The position numbers and the translations under genes were made by a program. From assembly GCA_963816725.1 (NCBI GenBank), contig CAWFMC010000018.1, positions 62,001 through 126,000 on the forward strand: a stretch of DNA of 64,000 bases. The letters are read 5' to 3'. Position 1 is the stretch's first letter, and each line of letters opens with the position of its first letter. Source of the DNA: CAVSUB01 sp963816725 (lineage in GTDB: Bacteria; Acidobacteriota; Vicinamibacteria; Vicinamibacterales; 2-12-FULL-66-21). Under the pieces are notes generated by a model. The model made no database searches and was not told the origin of the DNA. It was given only the letters and a program-made list of their open reading frames with translations. This document shows, in pieces, positions 34,153-42,943 of this stretch.

Positions 34153-36879
34153 ATGTCCACACCTGCACGCCTCTTCCTGATCGACGGCAGCTCGCAGATG
34201 TACCGCGCGTATCACGCGATGCGCGGTTCCGGTCTGTCCGGCCCCGGCGGCCGCAGCACGCATGCGGTCTACATCTTCGTCACGATGCTGCGGAAGCTGA
34301 TGCAGGATCACGACCCGCGCTACATCGCCGCGTCGTTCGATCTGCCCGGCCCGACCTTCCGCTCCGAGATGGCCACCGACTACAAGGCCAACCGGACGCC
34401 GATGCCGCCCGACCTCGCCGAACAGATTCCGTGGGTGCACGAGGCGTGTGAAGCGCTCGGCGTGCCGATCCTCACCTCGAAGACCTTCGAGGCCGACGAT
34501 GTCATCGGCACGCTGGCGATGAAGGCGCATGCCGCGGGGTTCGAGGTGGCTATCGTCACCGGCGACAAGGACTTCTTCCAGCTGGTCACCGACGGCATCT
34601 CAGTCTACAACCCGCGAGACGACGGCATCTGGTTCGACGCCGCGGGTGTCAAAGAGAAGTTCGGCGTGCTGCCCGAGCAGGTCGTCGACGTGCTTGCGCT
34701 GATGGGCGACTCGATCGACAACATCAAGGGCGTGCCTGGTGTCGGCGAGAAGGGGGCGCGCGATCTGATCGCGAAGTACGGCACCCTCGAGGAGCTGCTG
34801 GCGCACGCCGGCGACATCACCAACAAACGCTATCGCGAGGGTCTGCTCAATCATGCCGAGGATGCCCGTCAGAGCCGCGAGCTGGCGCGCATCCGCACCG
34901 ATGTTCCCGTCGATTTCGATCCCGCTGCCCTCCAGTTTCGCGGCGCGTCGCGCGAGAAGTGCTTCGACCTGTTCGGCCGGCTCGGTTTCCGGTCGCTGGT
35001 CATGGAGTTCGCGCCCACCGCCGAAACGGTCGGCAAGGATTACGCGGTCGTCGACACGTCCGAAGGACTGGGCGCGCTGGTCGCGAGCTTGCGGAGCGCG
35101 GGCCGGTTCGCTTTCCGCGTCCTGCCGGACGGCCCGGTGGCGATGCGCGCCGGCATTGCCGGCCTGGCATTCTCGAGCGCATCGCGGCACGCCTCGTACG
35201 TGCCGATCGCCGCCGGCGTGAGCACCGGCGGGCTGTTCGGCGAGCCCGGCGACGACCGGCCGGGCCTGCCGCTCGCCACGGTGCTCTCGGCTGTCACGCC
35301 GCTGCTCGAAGACGAGGCCCTGCGCAAGATCGGCCACGATCTCAAGTTCGACGCGATCGTCCTGGCCCGCCACGGCATCACGCTGCGGGGCCTCGAGCTG
35401 GACACGATGATCGCCAGCTATCTGCTCGACTCGACGCGCTCCGCGCATCCGCTCGAGGAGCTCGCGCTCGAGCACACCGGCTACAAGGCGTTACGCGAAG
35501 AGGACGTCTGCGGCCGCGGCGTCAAGGCGCTGTCGTTCGCGTCCCTGCCGCTCGCCGCGGCGCTGGACTTCGCCGGCGAACGGGCCGACCTCGCGCTGCA
35601 GCTCTCCGGCACGCTGCACGGTCTGCTCGAGAAGGAATCGCTGGTCGGCGTCTACGACGCGCTCGAACATCCATTGATTCCGGTGCTGGTGGCGATCGAA
35701 CGGGCCGGCGTGCGGGTCGATGTCGGCGCCCTCAGCGAGCAGTCCTCGCTGGTCGAGCGGGAGCTCGATCGCCTGGCGTCTCGTGTCTACGAGCTCGCGG
35801 GGGAGGAGTTCAACATCAACTCCCCCAAGAAGCTGTCCGAGGTCCTCTTCGACAAGCTCGGGTTCAAAACCGAGACGATCCGCCGCACGACCAAGACGAA
35901 GGCGCAGTCCACGTCGTTCGAAGTACTCGAGGAGCTCGCGCTCCAGCACGAGCTGCCGCAGCTGATTCTCGAATGGCGCGGGCTGCAGAAGCTGAAGGGC
36001 ACGTACATCGACGCCCTGCCGCAGCTGGTCCACCCGGAAACCGGCCGAGTCCATACCTGTTTCAATCAGGCCGTGGCCGCGACCGGACGCTTGAGCAGCA
36101 GCGATCCGAACCTCCAGAACATTCCGATCCGCACCGAGGTCGGCCGCAACATCCGGCGGGCGTTCGTGGCCGAACCGGGCAACGTCCTGATCTCGGCGGA
36201 CTACTCGCAGATCGAGCTGCGCGTTCTGGCGCACCTTTCGGGCGAGCAGGTCCTCGTCGACGCATTCGCGCGCGGGGAGGACATTCACGACCGTACGGCG
36301 GAGAAGGTCTTCAAGGGCATGAGCGGCCTGAGCAAGCATGAGCTCCGGCGCCGCGCCAAGATCGTCAACTACGCGCTGCTCTACGGGAAGCAGGCGTTCA
36401 CGCTGGCCAAGGACATCGGGGTCTCTCGCCAGGAGGCGCAGGAGTTCATCGACGCCTACTTCGCCGGCTTCCCGGCCGTCCGCGGTTTCCTGGACCGCAC
36501 GCTGGAGGAGGCACGCGCGAGCGGAGTCGTCAAGACGCTGTTCGGACGCCGCCGGCTCGTGCCGGATCTCGTCAGCCGCAACGGACAGATTCGCGGCCGG
36601 GCCGAGCGCGAGGCGGTCAACATGCCGATCCAGGGCACCGCGGCCGACGTGCTCAAGAAGGCGATGATCGACGTGCACGCGGCCCTGCCCGACATTTCCG
36701 GCGGACGCGCCCGGATGATCCTGACGGTGCATGACGAGTTGCTGTTCGAGGTCCCCGCCGACGCGGCAGAGAACGCCGCTGCGGCGGTGCGGGGCTTGAT
36801 GGAGGGGGCCGTCACGCTGTCAGTACCCCTGACCGTCGACGTCGGCATCGCCGACAACTGGAAGGATGCGAAGAGTTGA
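34153..36879 (+). CDS. polA: DNA polymerase I
   Basis: 908 residues. The 5'-nuclease domain (residues 1-290) has the metal Asp in FEADDVIGTLA and TGDKDFFQLV plus the helix-hairpin-helix GVPGVGEKGA. The polymerase domain has motif A DYSQIELRVLAHLSG (about 680), motif B RRRAKIVNYALLYG (about 735) and motif C VHDELLFEV (about 860). In the 3'-5' exonuclease domain the first metal motif, FAFDTET in E. coli, reads FAFRVLP here, while the second (DLKFDAIVL) is kept, so proofreading is probably lost, as in the Bacillus and Thermus type. It does gap repair and Okazaki fragment processing. A hairpin with a convergent gene follows. Confidence 0.96.
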   Translation: MSTPARLFLIDGSSQMYRAYHAMRGSGLSGPGGRSTHAVYIFVTMLRKLMQDHDPRYIAASFDLPGPTFRSEMATDYKANRTPMPPDLAEQIPWVHEACEALGVPILTSKTFEADDVIGTLAMKAHAAGFEVAIVTGDKDFFQLVTDGISVYNPRDDGIWFDAAGVKEKFGVLPEQVVDVLALMGDSIDNIKGVPGVGEKGARDLIAKYGTLEELLAHAGDITNKRYREGLLNHAEDARQSRELARIRTDVPVDFDPAALQFRGASREKCFDLFGRLGFRSLVMEFAPTAETVGKDYAVVDTSEGLGALVASLRSAGRFAFRVLPDGPVAMRAGIAGLAFSSASRHASYVPIAAGVSTGGLFGEPGDDRPGLPLATVLSAVTPLLEDEALRKIGHDLKFDAIVLARHGITLRGLELDTMIASYLLDSTRSAHPLEELALEHTGYKALREEDVCGRGVKALSFASLPLAAALDFAGERADLALQLSGTLHGLLEKESLVGVYDALEHPLIPVLVAIERAGVRVDVGALSEQSSLVERELDRLASRVYELAGEEFNINSPKKLSEVLFDKLGFKTETIRRTTKTKAQSTSFEVLEELALQHELPQLILEWRGLQKLKGTYIDALPQLVHPETGRVHTCFNQAVAATGRLSSSDPNLQNIPIRTEVGRNIRRAFVAEPGNVLISADYSQIELRVLAHLSGEQVLVDAFARGEDIHDRTAEKVFKGMSGLSKHELRRRAKIVNYALLYGKQAFTLAKDIGVSRQEAQEFIDAYFAGFPAVRGFLDRTLEEARASGVVKTLFGRRRLVPDLVSRNGQIRGRAEREAVNMPIQGTAADVLKKAMIDVHAALPDISGGRARMILTVHDELLFEVPADAAENAAAAVRGLMEGAVTLSVPLTVDVGIADNWKDAKS

Positions 36880-36915
36880 GGGAGCTACGCTGAGGGGATT
36901 GGCGCGTCAGCTCCC
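36880..36915. terminator. Bidirectional hairpin between polA and the convergent gene
   Basis: GGGAGCTACGC pairs with GCGTCAGCTCCC with one bulged base, filling the 35-base gap between the two convergent stop codons. A short T-rich end is missing on the polA side. Confidence 0.6.
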
Positions 36916-37715
36916 TACTTCGCCCACCCCTCCTTGAACGCCGCCCACTCGTTCGCCATGCCGGCGGCGGCCTGGCGGGGATCGCTGATCTTGAGGCGGG
37001 TCGCGCGCTCCGGGATGATCGTCTGGGTAACGAGGCGGTCGAGATCGGCGCGTAGCGGCGCCCCGCCATCGGGTGCCTGGCTCGCCCGGACCCAGCCCGC
37101 GATCGCCGCCTGCCATGCCCGCTCGAGGTCGCCGGTGCCACGCGCCGCGACGACCAGCCAGTAGCTGGCTGGCGCCAATCCACCGTCGGTCGCGAGCTCG
37201 GCGCTCATGCGCCCCAAAATCCGCGCGTATATGGCCGGACGCTCCTCCAGCGGCCGCGACTGAGCATGACGGTCGAGGGCCGTCGCCCACCAGTCGAGCA
37301 CCCGTTCATGGGCCACCGGGCCGAGCACCATCGATCGGTCCAGCGTCGCTTCGAAAAGCTCGGCGGCGGCCCCGAATCGATCGTCGAGGTACAGGACCTC
37401 CGCTTGACCGATCGAGAGTTCGAGGCGTTCGCGGTAATGCAGCGGACGGGCGTCCGCGGCTCGCAGCGACTCGCGCGCCGCCTTGAAGTCCTCGGGACGC
37501 GCGTGCTGCCGGAATTGCTCGAGCTGAATCCGCCCCAGGACGACGCGGGCGGCGTCGGCTGTGGCGTCGAGGGTCATCGCTTCGCGCGCCACAGCGGCCG
37601 CGAGATCGTACTTGCCCGCGTTGTAGAGCCGGCGGGCCTCCGTCAGGGCGTCCGCCGCGTGGGCCGGCAACGCCGTGAGCAGCACACCCATGGCGACCAG
37701 GACGAAGCGGCGCAT
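36915..37715 (-). CDS. Secreted TPR-like protein, unknown function
   Basis: 266 residues from the ATG at 37715. The signal peptide is FVLVAMGVLLTALPAHAADA. The rest is helical with TPR-like spacing (EARRLYNAGKYDLAAAVARE, LSIGQAEVLYLDDRFGAAAE), a pattern for protein-protein contacts in the periplasm. There is no catalytic motif. It is transcribed towards polA and ends at the shared hairpin. The family is unknown to me; TPR-containing assembly or lipoprotein factors are possible. Confidence 0.65.
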   Translation of the reverse strand: MRRFVLVAMGVLLTALPAHAADALTEARRLYNAGKYDLAAAVAREAMTLDATADAARVVLGRIQLEQFRQHARPEDFKAARESLRAADARPLHYRERLELSIGQAEVLYLDDRFGAAAELFEATLDRSMVLGPVAHERVLDWWATALDRHAQSRPLEERPAIYARILGRMSAELATDGGLAPASYWLVVAARGTGDLERAWQAAIAGWVRASQAPDGGAPLRADLDRLVTQTIIPERATRLKISDPRQAAAGMANEWAAFKEGWAK

Positions 37716-37797
37716 CGTGCGATGGTAACACATGAGCAAAGGCCAGCTAAGCCCAAACCCTTCATACAGTTACTAGAGACTTTCGGATCTGTGGTGC

Positions 37798-37803
37798 TAT
37801 ACT
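37798..37803 (+). promoter_or_regulatory. Candidate -10 element TATACT for pcnB
   Basis: TATACT ends eight bases before the pcnB ATG, so initiation would give an almost leaderless mRNA. No clear -35 is seen. The bases before the ATG have no purine-rich ribosome site, which fits leaderless translation. Confidence 0.4.
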
Positions 37804-37811
37804 GCCGTGCG

Positions 37812-39179
37812 ATGGCGGAGCCGACCATCGTCCCACGCTCCTCGCACACCATTTCGCGCCGCGACATCGATCCGGGCGCGCTCAAAGTCCTGTATCGGCT
37901 GCACGAACATCACTACATCGCGTATCTCGTTGGCGGCAGCGTCCGAGACCTGCTGCTGAACCGGCGGCCGAAGGATTTCGACATCGGCACGTCGGCGCAT
38001 CCGCACCAGGTCAAGAAGCTCTTTCGGAACTGCTGGATCATCGGCCGCCGCTTCCGCCTCGCCCACGTCAAGTTCGGCACTCAGACGATCGAGGTCGCCA
38101 CCTTCCGGCGGCAAGTGGATTCGACGGAACTGACCGCGGAGGCGGAAATCGCCGAAGCGCTCGAGGCCGGCGCCGATCGTCCCGGCGGCGACACCGTTCA
38201 GTCAACCGAGCCCGACGAGGAACGGACCTACGCCGACGAAGCGACGCCGGAACACCGGCGGCTGCCGCAGACGAACGACCGGCTGATCCAGCGCGACAAC
38301 ACCTACGGCACTCCGGAGGAGGATGCGTTCCGGCGCGACTTCACCGTCAACGCGCTCTTCTACGACATCGGCACCTTCTCGATCATCGACTACGTCGGCG
38401 GCCTCAGCGATCTCGACGCGCGGTTGATCCGCTGCATCGGCGACCCCAGCGTCCGCTTCCTCGAAGATCCCGTCCGCATGCTGCGCGCGGTCGTCCTCGC
38501 GGCCCGGCTCGAGTTCACGATCGACCAGCCGATCCTCGATGCGATGGCCGTGCACCGCCACGAGATCGCGCGCAGCGCCCCGGCCCGGCTGCTCGAGGAG
38601 TACGACAAGATCCTGCGGTCCGGGCACGCCGAGCAGGCGATGCGCCAGTTGCGCGCCACGAAGCTGATGAAAGAGATCACACCCGAGCTGTCGGTCGCGC
38701 CCGACGCGCTGTGGCGCTCGATCGCGGCGCTGGATCGCTACCGTGCCCGCTTCCAGTCGGCGCCCGACTCGCTGACCAACGCCATCCTTGCCGGCACGCT
38801 GCTGCAGCCGCTCGGCCTGGCGACCCGGCAGCCGCGCTTCTCGGCCGACGCGCTGGAACGGCGGATCGAGATTGGGATGCTGCCGATTGCGCGGCGGGAC
38901 ATCGAGCGCCTGCAGCACGTGATCTCGATGCAGGCGCGCCTGCTCGACCTCAACGCCCCGGCCCGCGCGCAGCGCAACCTCCTCCACCGCTCGTCGCTGG
39001 ACGAGGCGATCACCTGGCTCGAGATTCACGGCGATCGTCCCGACGTGGTGGCGCACTGGCGCAATCTCCAGGCGCAGGGGGTACCCGCGCCGGCCCAGCA
39101 CGCCGCCGATCATCCGTTCCGCGCCCGCCGCCGCCGGCGCGGACGACGCCGCTCCCCGTTCGTCGCGCCGCAGGAGTAG
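37812..39179 (+). CDS. pcnB: Poly(A) polymerase I
   Basis: 455 residues. The nucleotidyltransferase motif is VGGSVRDLLLNRRPKDFDIGT, followed by RRFRLAHVKFGTQTIEVATFR, which marks poly(A) polymerase rather than tRNA CCA transferase, and the metal Asp in DFTVNALFYDIG. The RNA-binding domain ends in a strongly basic tail (RARRRRRGRRR), typical of PcnB. It adds 3' tails that promote RNA decay. An acidic insertion rich in Asp and Glu (AEIAEALEAGADRPGGD) around residues 115-150 lengthens the core. It appears to be a single-gene unit. Confidence 0.93.
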   Translation: MAEPTIVPRSSHTISRRDIDPGALKVLYRLHEHHYIAYLVGGSVRDLLLNRRPKDFDIGTSAHPHQVKKLFRNCWIIGRRFRLAHVKFGTQTIEVATFRRQVDSTELTAEAEIAEALEAGADRPGGDTVQSTEPDEERTYADEATPEHRRLPQTNDRLIQRDNTYGTPEEDAFRRDFTVNALFYDIGTFSIIDYVGGLSDLDARLIRCIGDPSVRFLEDPVRMLRAVVLAARLEFTIDQPILDAMAVHRHEIARSAPARLLEEYDKILRSGHAEQAMRQLRATKLMKEITPELSVAPDALWRSIAALDRYRARFQSAPDSLTNAILAGTLLQPLGLATRQPRFSADALERRIEIGMLPIARRDIERLQHVISMQARLLDLNAPARAQRNLLHRSSLDEAITWLEIHGDRPDVVAHWRNLQAQGVPAPAQHAADHPFRARRRRRGRRRSPFVAPQE

Positions 39180-39198
39180 CCGCCGCGGGACTCTTGGA

Positions 39199-39903
39199 TC
39201 AGTCCGGCCTGGCCACGAAGCGGTAGCCCACTCCGCGCACGGTCAACAGGTGGCGCGGTTTCCCCGAATCGAGCTCGATGTAGCGCCGCAGTCGGACGAT
39301 AAAGTTGTCGATCGCGCGGGTATCGGTGTCCTCGTGGACCCCCCAGACGTCCTCGAGCATCGACTTGCGCGACACCGCCTTGCCCTCCTGCGCAATCAGA
39401 TAGCGCAGCAGATTGGCTTCCATGAGGGTCAGCGGCAACGTTCGCTCGCCGACCCGCAGCTCCAGGGTGTCGAAATCGATGGTCTTGCCCGCGAAGCTGT
39501 ACTGATCGGCGGCACGCCGCAGCCACGCCGAGCGGCGCAGCAGACCGCCGATGCGCGCCAGCAGGATGGCCAGCTCCGTCGGCTTCGGCAGGTAATCGTC
39601 GGCGCCGGCCGCGAAGCCATCGAGGACATCTTCGGGACGGCCGCGGGCCGTAAGGATCAGCACCGGCACGAACTGCCGGGCCTGACGCAGCTCCGAAACG
39701 ACGGTGAAGCCGTCCTTGCCCGGCAGCATGACATCCAGCACCACGAGATCGAAGCGGCCGTGGGAGGCGTCGGTCAGCTGCTCGAGCGCCGCCTCGCCGG
39801 TCTCGACGACCTCGACCCCGTATCCCTCGGCCTCGAGGTTGAAGCGCAGCCCCTCGGCCAGATGCTGCTCGTCCTCGACGATCAGGACCCGCGGCGCACT
39901 CAT
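39199..39903 (-). CDS. OmpR-type response regulator of the desaturase operon
   Basis: 234 residues. The receiver domain has VLIVEDEQ (acidic pocket), the phospho-acceptor Asp in LVVLDVMLPGKDG and LPKPTE (conserved Lys). The winged-helix DNA-binding domain includes LMEANLLRYLIAQ and DNFIVRLRRYIE, then GVGYRFVA. Its start overlaps the histidine kinase stop by four bases (ATGA), so the two are translationally coupled. OmpR-type regulators bind direct repeats with an 11-bp period, and such a repeat lies upstream of the desaturase. Confidence 0.92.
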   Translation of the reverse strand: MSAPRVLIVEDEQHLAEGLRFNLEAEGYGVEVVETGEAALEQLTDASHGRFDLVVLDVMLPGKDGFTVVSELRQARQFVPVLILTARGRPEDVLDGFAAGADDYLPKPTELAILLARIGGLLRRSAWLRRAADQYSFAGKTIDFDTLELRVGERTLPLTLMEANLLRYLIAQEGKAVSRKSMLEDVWGVHEDTDTRAIDNFIVRLRRYIELDSGKPRHLLTVRGVGYRFVARPD

Positions 39904-40808
39904 GCCCGCGCCGCTCGCGGCAACAGCAGCGTGAAGGTGCTGCCCCGGCCGGCGCCCTGGCTCTCCGCGAATGCCCGCCCGCCGTGCTTGCGGGCGACCG
40001 TGCGGACGATGAACAGGCCAAGGCCGCTGCCCTTCGCACGCACCGACACGCCGCTCGGGACGCGGTAGAAGCGACGGAAGATCCGTTTCAGATCGGTCGC
40101 CGCGATCCCTACGCCGTGATCGGTCACCCGCACCGCGACCCGCCCCTCTGGATCGCGTTCCAGCCGCACCAGGATCCGGACCTGATCCGCCGGCGAGTAC
40201 TTGACCGCGTTGTCGAGGAGATTCCACACCGCCGCACGCAGCTCGTCGCCGTCGCCCACCACCACCGTGTCCGCCGCCGCCGCGACCTCGTCGTAGGCCA
40301 GGGCCTCGCTGCTCAAGTGGAAGCGCTGACGCGCGAGCAACACCGACTCGCGGGTGATCTCCGCCAGGTTGACGTGGGTGTGCATCCGCCGCCGCAGACG
40401 CGACCCCGCGCTGCCGGCACGCAGGACCTGATCGATCGTGTGCAGCAGCCGATCGCTGTCCTCCAGCATGATGCGATAGAACTCGCGCCGCTTGTCGGGC
40501 TCGAGCTCGCGGGCCTGGAGCGTCTGCAGGTACAACCGGATCGACGCGACCGGCGTCTTGAGCTCGTGGGTGACGGCGTTGATGAAGGAGTCGTGCTGGT
40601 CGTTCCGCCGGATCTCACGCACCAGGAAGATGGTGTTGAGGACGAGCCCGGCGATGATCAGCAGAAAAAAAACGACGCCGAGGATCGCGAGGACCCCACG
40701 GCGCCAGTTGAGCACGATCCAGCTGACGTTCAGCGTGACCGCGAGGACGACGAGACAGATGCCGAGGACGGTGAAGAAGATGACCGATCGTCGTCGGCCG
40801 CTGACCAT
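39900..40808 (-). CDS. Intramembrane-type sensor histidine kinase
   Basis: 302 residues. Two N-terminal membrane helices (about 9-29 and 40-62) are joined by only about ten residues, so there is no periplasmic sensor domain. HisKA follows at once with the phospho-acceptor His81 in NAVTHELKTPVAS. The HATPase_c part has N-box WNLLDNAVKYSP, G1 VTDHGVGIA and G2 GSGLGLFIVR. Kinases of this shape sense the membrane itself or a partner protein. It starts 24 bases after the desaturase gene, and the regulator follows, giving a desaturase-kinase-regulator operon similar in logic to the Bacillus des-desKR system but of another family. Confidence 0.9.
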   Translation of the reverse strand: MVSGRRRSVIFFTVLGICLVVLAVTLNVSWIVLNWRRGVLAILGVVFFLLIIAGLVLNTIFLVREIRRNDQHDSFINAVTHELKTPVASIRLYLQTLQARELEPDKRREFYRIMLEDSDRLLHTIDQVLRAGSAGSRLRRRMHTHVNLAEITRESVLLARQRFHLSSEALAYDEVAAAADTVVVGDGDELRAAVWNLLDNAVKYSPADQVRILVRLERDPEGRVAVRVTDHGVGIAATDLKRIFRRFYRVPSGVSVRAKGSGLGLFIVRTVARKHGGRAFAESQGAGRGSTFTLLLPRAARA

Positions 40809-40832
40809 GCCTCAGGATACTGGAAGGAGCGG

Positions 40833-41694
40833 CTAGGCGGCCTCCTCGACCGGCAGGGCGCGGATCCTGGCGACCTTGAGATCCCACACCACACCCAGCG
40901 CGCGGAACAGCTTCAGGGTGATCCAGCTGATGTCGAACTCGTACCAGGCGAGGCCGTGACGCGCCGAGACCGGGTGCGCGTGGTGGTTGTTGTGCCAGCC
41001 CTCGCCGAACGTGAGGAGCGCCACCCACCAGCTGTTACGTGAATCGTCCTTGGTGTTGAAGCGGCGGCTGCCCCACATGTGCGTCGCCGAGTTCACCAGC
41101 CACGTGGCGTGCAGGCCGAACACGACCCGCAGCCCGATCCCCCAGAACACCATGCCCCAGCCGCCAATCGCGAGCAGGACGAAGCCGAGCGTGGTGAGCG
41201 GAACCCAGTGATAGGTGTTGAGCCAGCGGTAGAACGGGTCCGCGCCGAGATCTGGCGCGTACTTGGCCATCAGCGGCGTGTTGTTGTGGTGCGAGTCGCC
41301 GAACAGGATCCAGCCCATGTGAGCCCAGAAGCCCGCCGTCGCGCGGCGAGTGCGGATCCCCTTCATGGTCGGAGAGCTGATGATGCTGACGGTGCGTGGC
41401 GACCCAGAAGATCGGCCCGCCCTCGAGCGTCAGCGTGCCGCAGAACGCCAGGAAATACTCGAACGCCTTCGACGTCTTGAAGCCGCGATGGGTGTGCAGG
41501 CGGTGGTAGCCGAGGCTGATCCCGAAGCCGACCGCCATCCAGTGCAGTACCAGCGCGGTGAGGACGTTGGCCCAGCTCACGTACCAGAACGCCGCGACCG
41601 CGGCGACGTGGAAGAGGACCATGAAAACCGCGGTGATCACGTTGACCGTGGACACCGTATACGGGACGCGAAGAGTCGAACGTTCTATCTGCAA
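40833..41694 (-). CDS. Acyl-CoA/acyl-lipid delta-9-type fatty acid desaturase, one frameshift near 41333
   Basis: Restoring one base at GGG 41332-41334 gives about 286 residues with the three histidine boxes: YHRLHTHR, THRQHHQLSD and EGWHNNHHAHP, plus the DGGFWAHMGW junction. These bind the di-iron site that introduces a cis double bond into a saturated chain. Four hydrophobic segments place it in the membrane. The start is TTG 41694, preceded by AGGAG at about eight bases, since an upstream ATG would put unlikely Cys-rich residues at the front. It is the first gene of an operon with the kinase and regulator. The direct repeat TGTAA-N6-TGTAA lies about 55-70 bases upstream, a plausible regulator site. 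Confidence 0.85.
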
Positions 41695-41748
41695 CTGTGC
41701 TCCTGTGAAAGACGACAGGCAACAGTAGCAGCAAGGCGGCGAACGGTT

Positions 41749-41764
41749 TGTAAGACTTCTGTAA
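41749..41764 (-). promoter_or_regulatory. Candidate OmpR-type regulator site (direct repeat, 11-bp period)
   Basis: On the minus strand TTACA occurs twice with 11-bp spacing (TTACAGAAGTCTTACA). OmpR/PhoB-type regulators often bind such tandem repeats. It lies upstream of the desaturase operon that encodes an OmpR-type regulator. Confidence 0.45.
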
Positions 41765-41777
41765 GGCCGGCAGGCGG

Positions 41778-41808
41778 CTGTAAGCCGCACGGAACGTGCG
41801 GCTTACAG
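41778..41808 (-). terminator. Hairpin terminator after serC
   Basis: A perfect 13-bp stem, CTGTAAGCCGCAC with GTGCGGCTTACAG around GGAAC, lies between the serC stop and the desaturase operon. It ends the serine operon. Confidence 0.75.
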
Positions 41809-41817
41809 GACGAGGTT

Positions 41818-42915
41818 TCAGCCGTTGCGGCGTTCGAACTCGCGCATGAAGGCGACCAGCGCATCCACACCGCTCTCCGGGAACGCGTTGTAGATCGAGG
41901 CCCGCAGCCCGCCGACCGAGCGGTGGCCCTTCAGACCGTCGAGACCGGCCGCCGTGGCGTCCTTGGCGAACGACTTCTCGAGCTCTTCGCTCGGCAGCCG
42001 GAAGGTCACGTTCATGCGGGACCGGCTGTCCGCCTCGGCGTGGCCGCGATAGAAGCCGGTCCGATCGATCTCGGCGTAGAGCTTCGCAGCTTTGGCCGCG
42101 TTGCGTTTGCCCATGGCCTCGAGCCCGCCTTCCTTCCGCAGCCACTTCAGGACCAGGCTCATGATGTAGATGGTGAACACCGGCGGCGTGTTGTACATCG
42201 AGCCGTTCTCGACGTGCACCGGGTACTGCAGCATCGTCGCGATCGACTTCGGGGTGCGCGGCAGCAGGTCCTCGCGCATGATGACCAGCGTCGCGCCGGC
42301 GGGGGCCAGGTTCTTCTGCGCCCCGGCGTAGATCAGCCCGTAGCGGCTGACATCGATCGGCGCGCTGAAGATGTCCGACGATGCGTCGGCGACGAGCGGG
42401 ACGCCGCCGGTGTCCGGCACGTACCCGAACTCGGTGCCGAAGATGGTGTTGTTGGTGGTGTAGTGGACGTAGGCGGCGGACGGATCCAGCGTCAGCTCGT
42501 CCTGCCTGGGCACGCGCGCGAAGTTCCCGCCTTCAGTCGTCGCGGCGATCTTGACGCCGCCGACCCTCTTGGCTTCCTTCACCGCTTTCTGCGACCACGC
42601 GCCGGTCACGACGTAGTCGGCCGATCCGCCGGCCGGCAACAGGTTCATCGGCACCATCGAGAACTGCAGGCTGGCGCCGCCCTGGAGGAACAGCACCTTG
42701 TAGCCGTCGGGGATGCCGGCCAGCGCGCGCAGGTCCGCCTCGCAGCCGGCAAGCACGGCCTCGAAGGCCTTCGAGCGGTGGCTGATCTCGAGGATCGACA
42801 TGCCCACACCGGGCAGGGCGAGGAGGTTCTGCTGGGCCTCTTCGAGGACCTCCAGCGGCAGCACCGCCGGACCGGCGGAAAAGTTATGAATGCGGGTGGT
42901 CGTCGTCGTGGACAT
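41818..42915 (-). CDS. serC: Phosphoserine aminotransferase
   Basis: 365 residues. It starts with IHNFSAGPAVLPLEVLEEAQ, has the PLP lysine region IYAGAQKNLAPAGATL, and ends with VGGLRASIYNAFPESGVDAL, the family pattern. It transaminates 3-phosphohydroxypyruvate with glutamate to phosphoserine. It is the last gene of a DUF1015-serA-serC operon and is followed by the hairpin at 41778-41808. Confidence 0.96.
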   Translation of the reverse strand: MSTTTTTRIHNFSAGPAVLPLEVLEEAQQNLLALPGVGMSILEISHRSKAFEAVLAGCEADLRALAGIPDGYKVLFLQGGASLQFSMVPMNLLPAGGSADYVVTGAWSQKAVKEAKRVGGVKIAATTEGGNFARVPRQDELTLDPSAAYVHYTTNNTIFGTEFGYVPDTGGVPLVADASSDIFSAPIDVSRYGLIYAGAQKNLAPAGATLVIMREDLLPRTPKSIATMLQYPVHVENGSMYNTPPVFTIYIMSLVLKWLRKEGGLEAMGKRNAAKAAKLYAEIDRTGFYRGHAEADSRSRMNVTFRLPSEELEKSFAKDATAAGLDGLKGHRSVGGLRASIYNAFPESGVDALVAFMREFERRNG

Positions 42916-42943
42916 GAGATGCCTCGTAAAAAAATGCCGAAGA

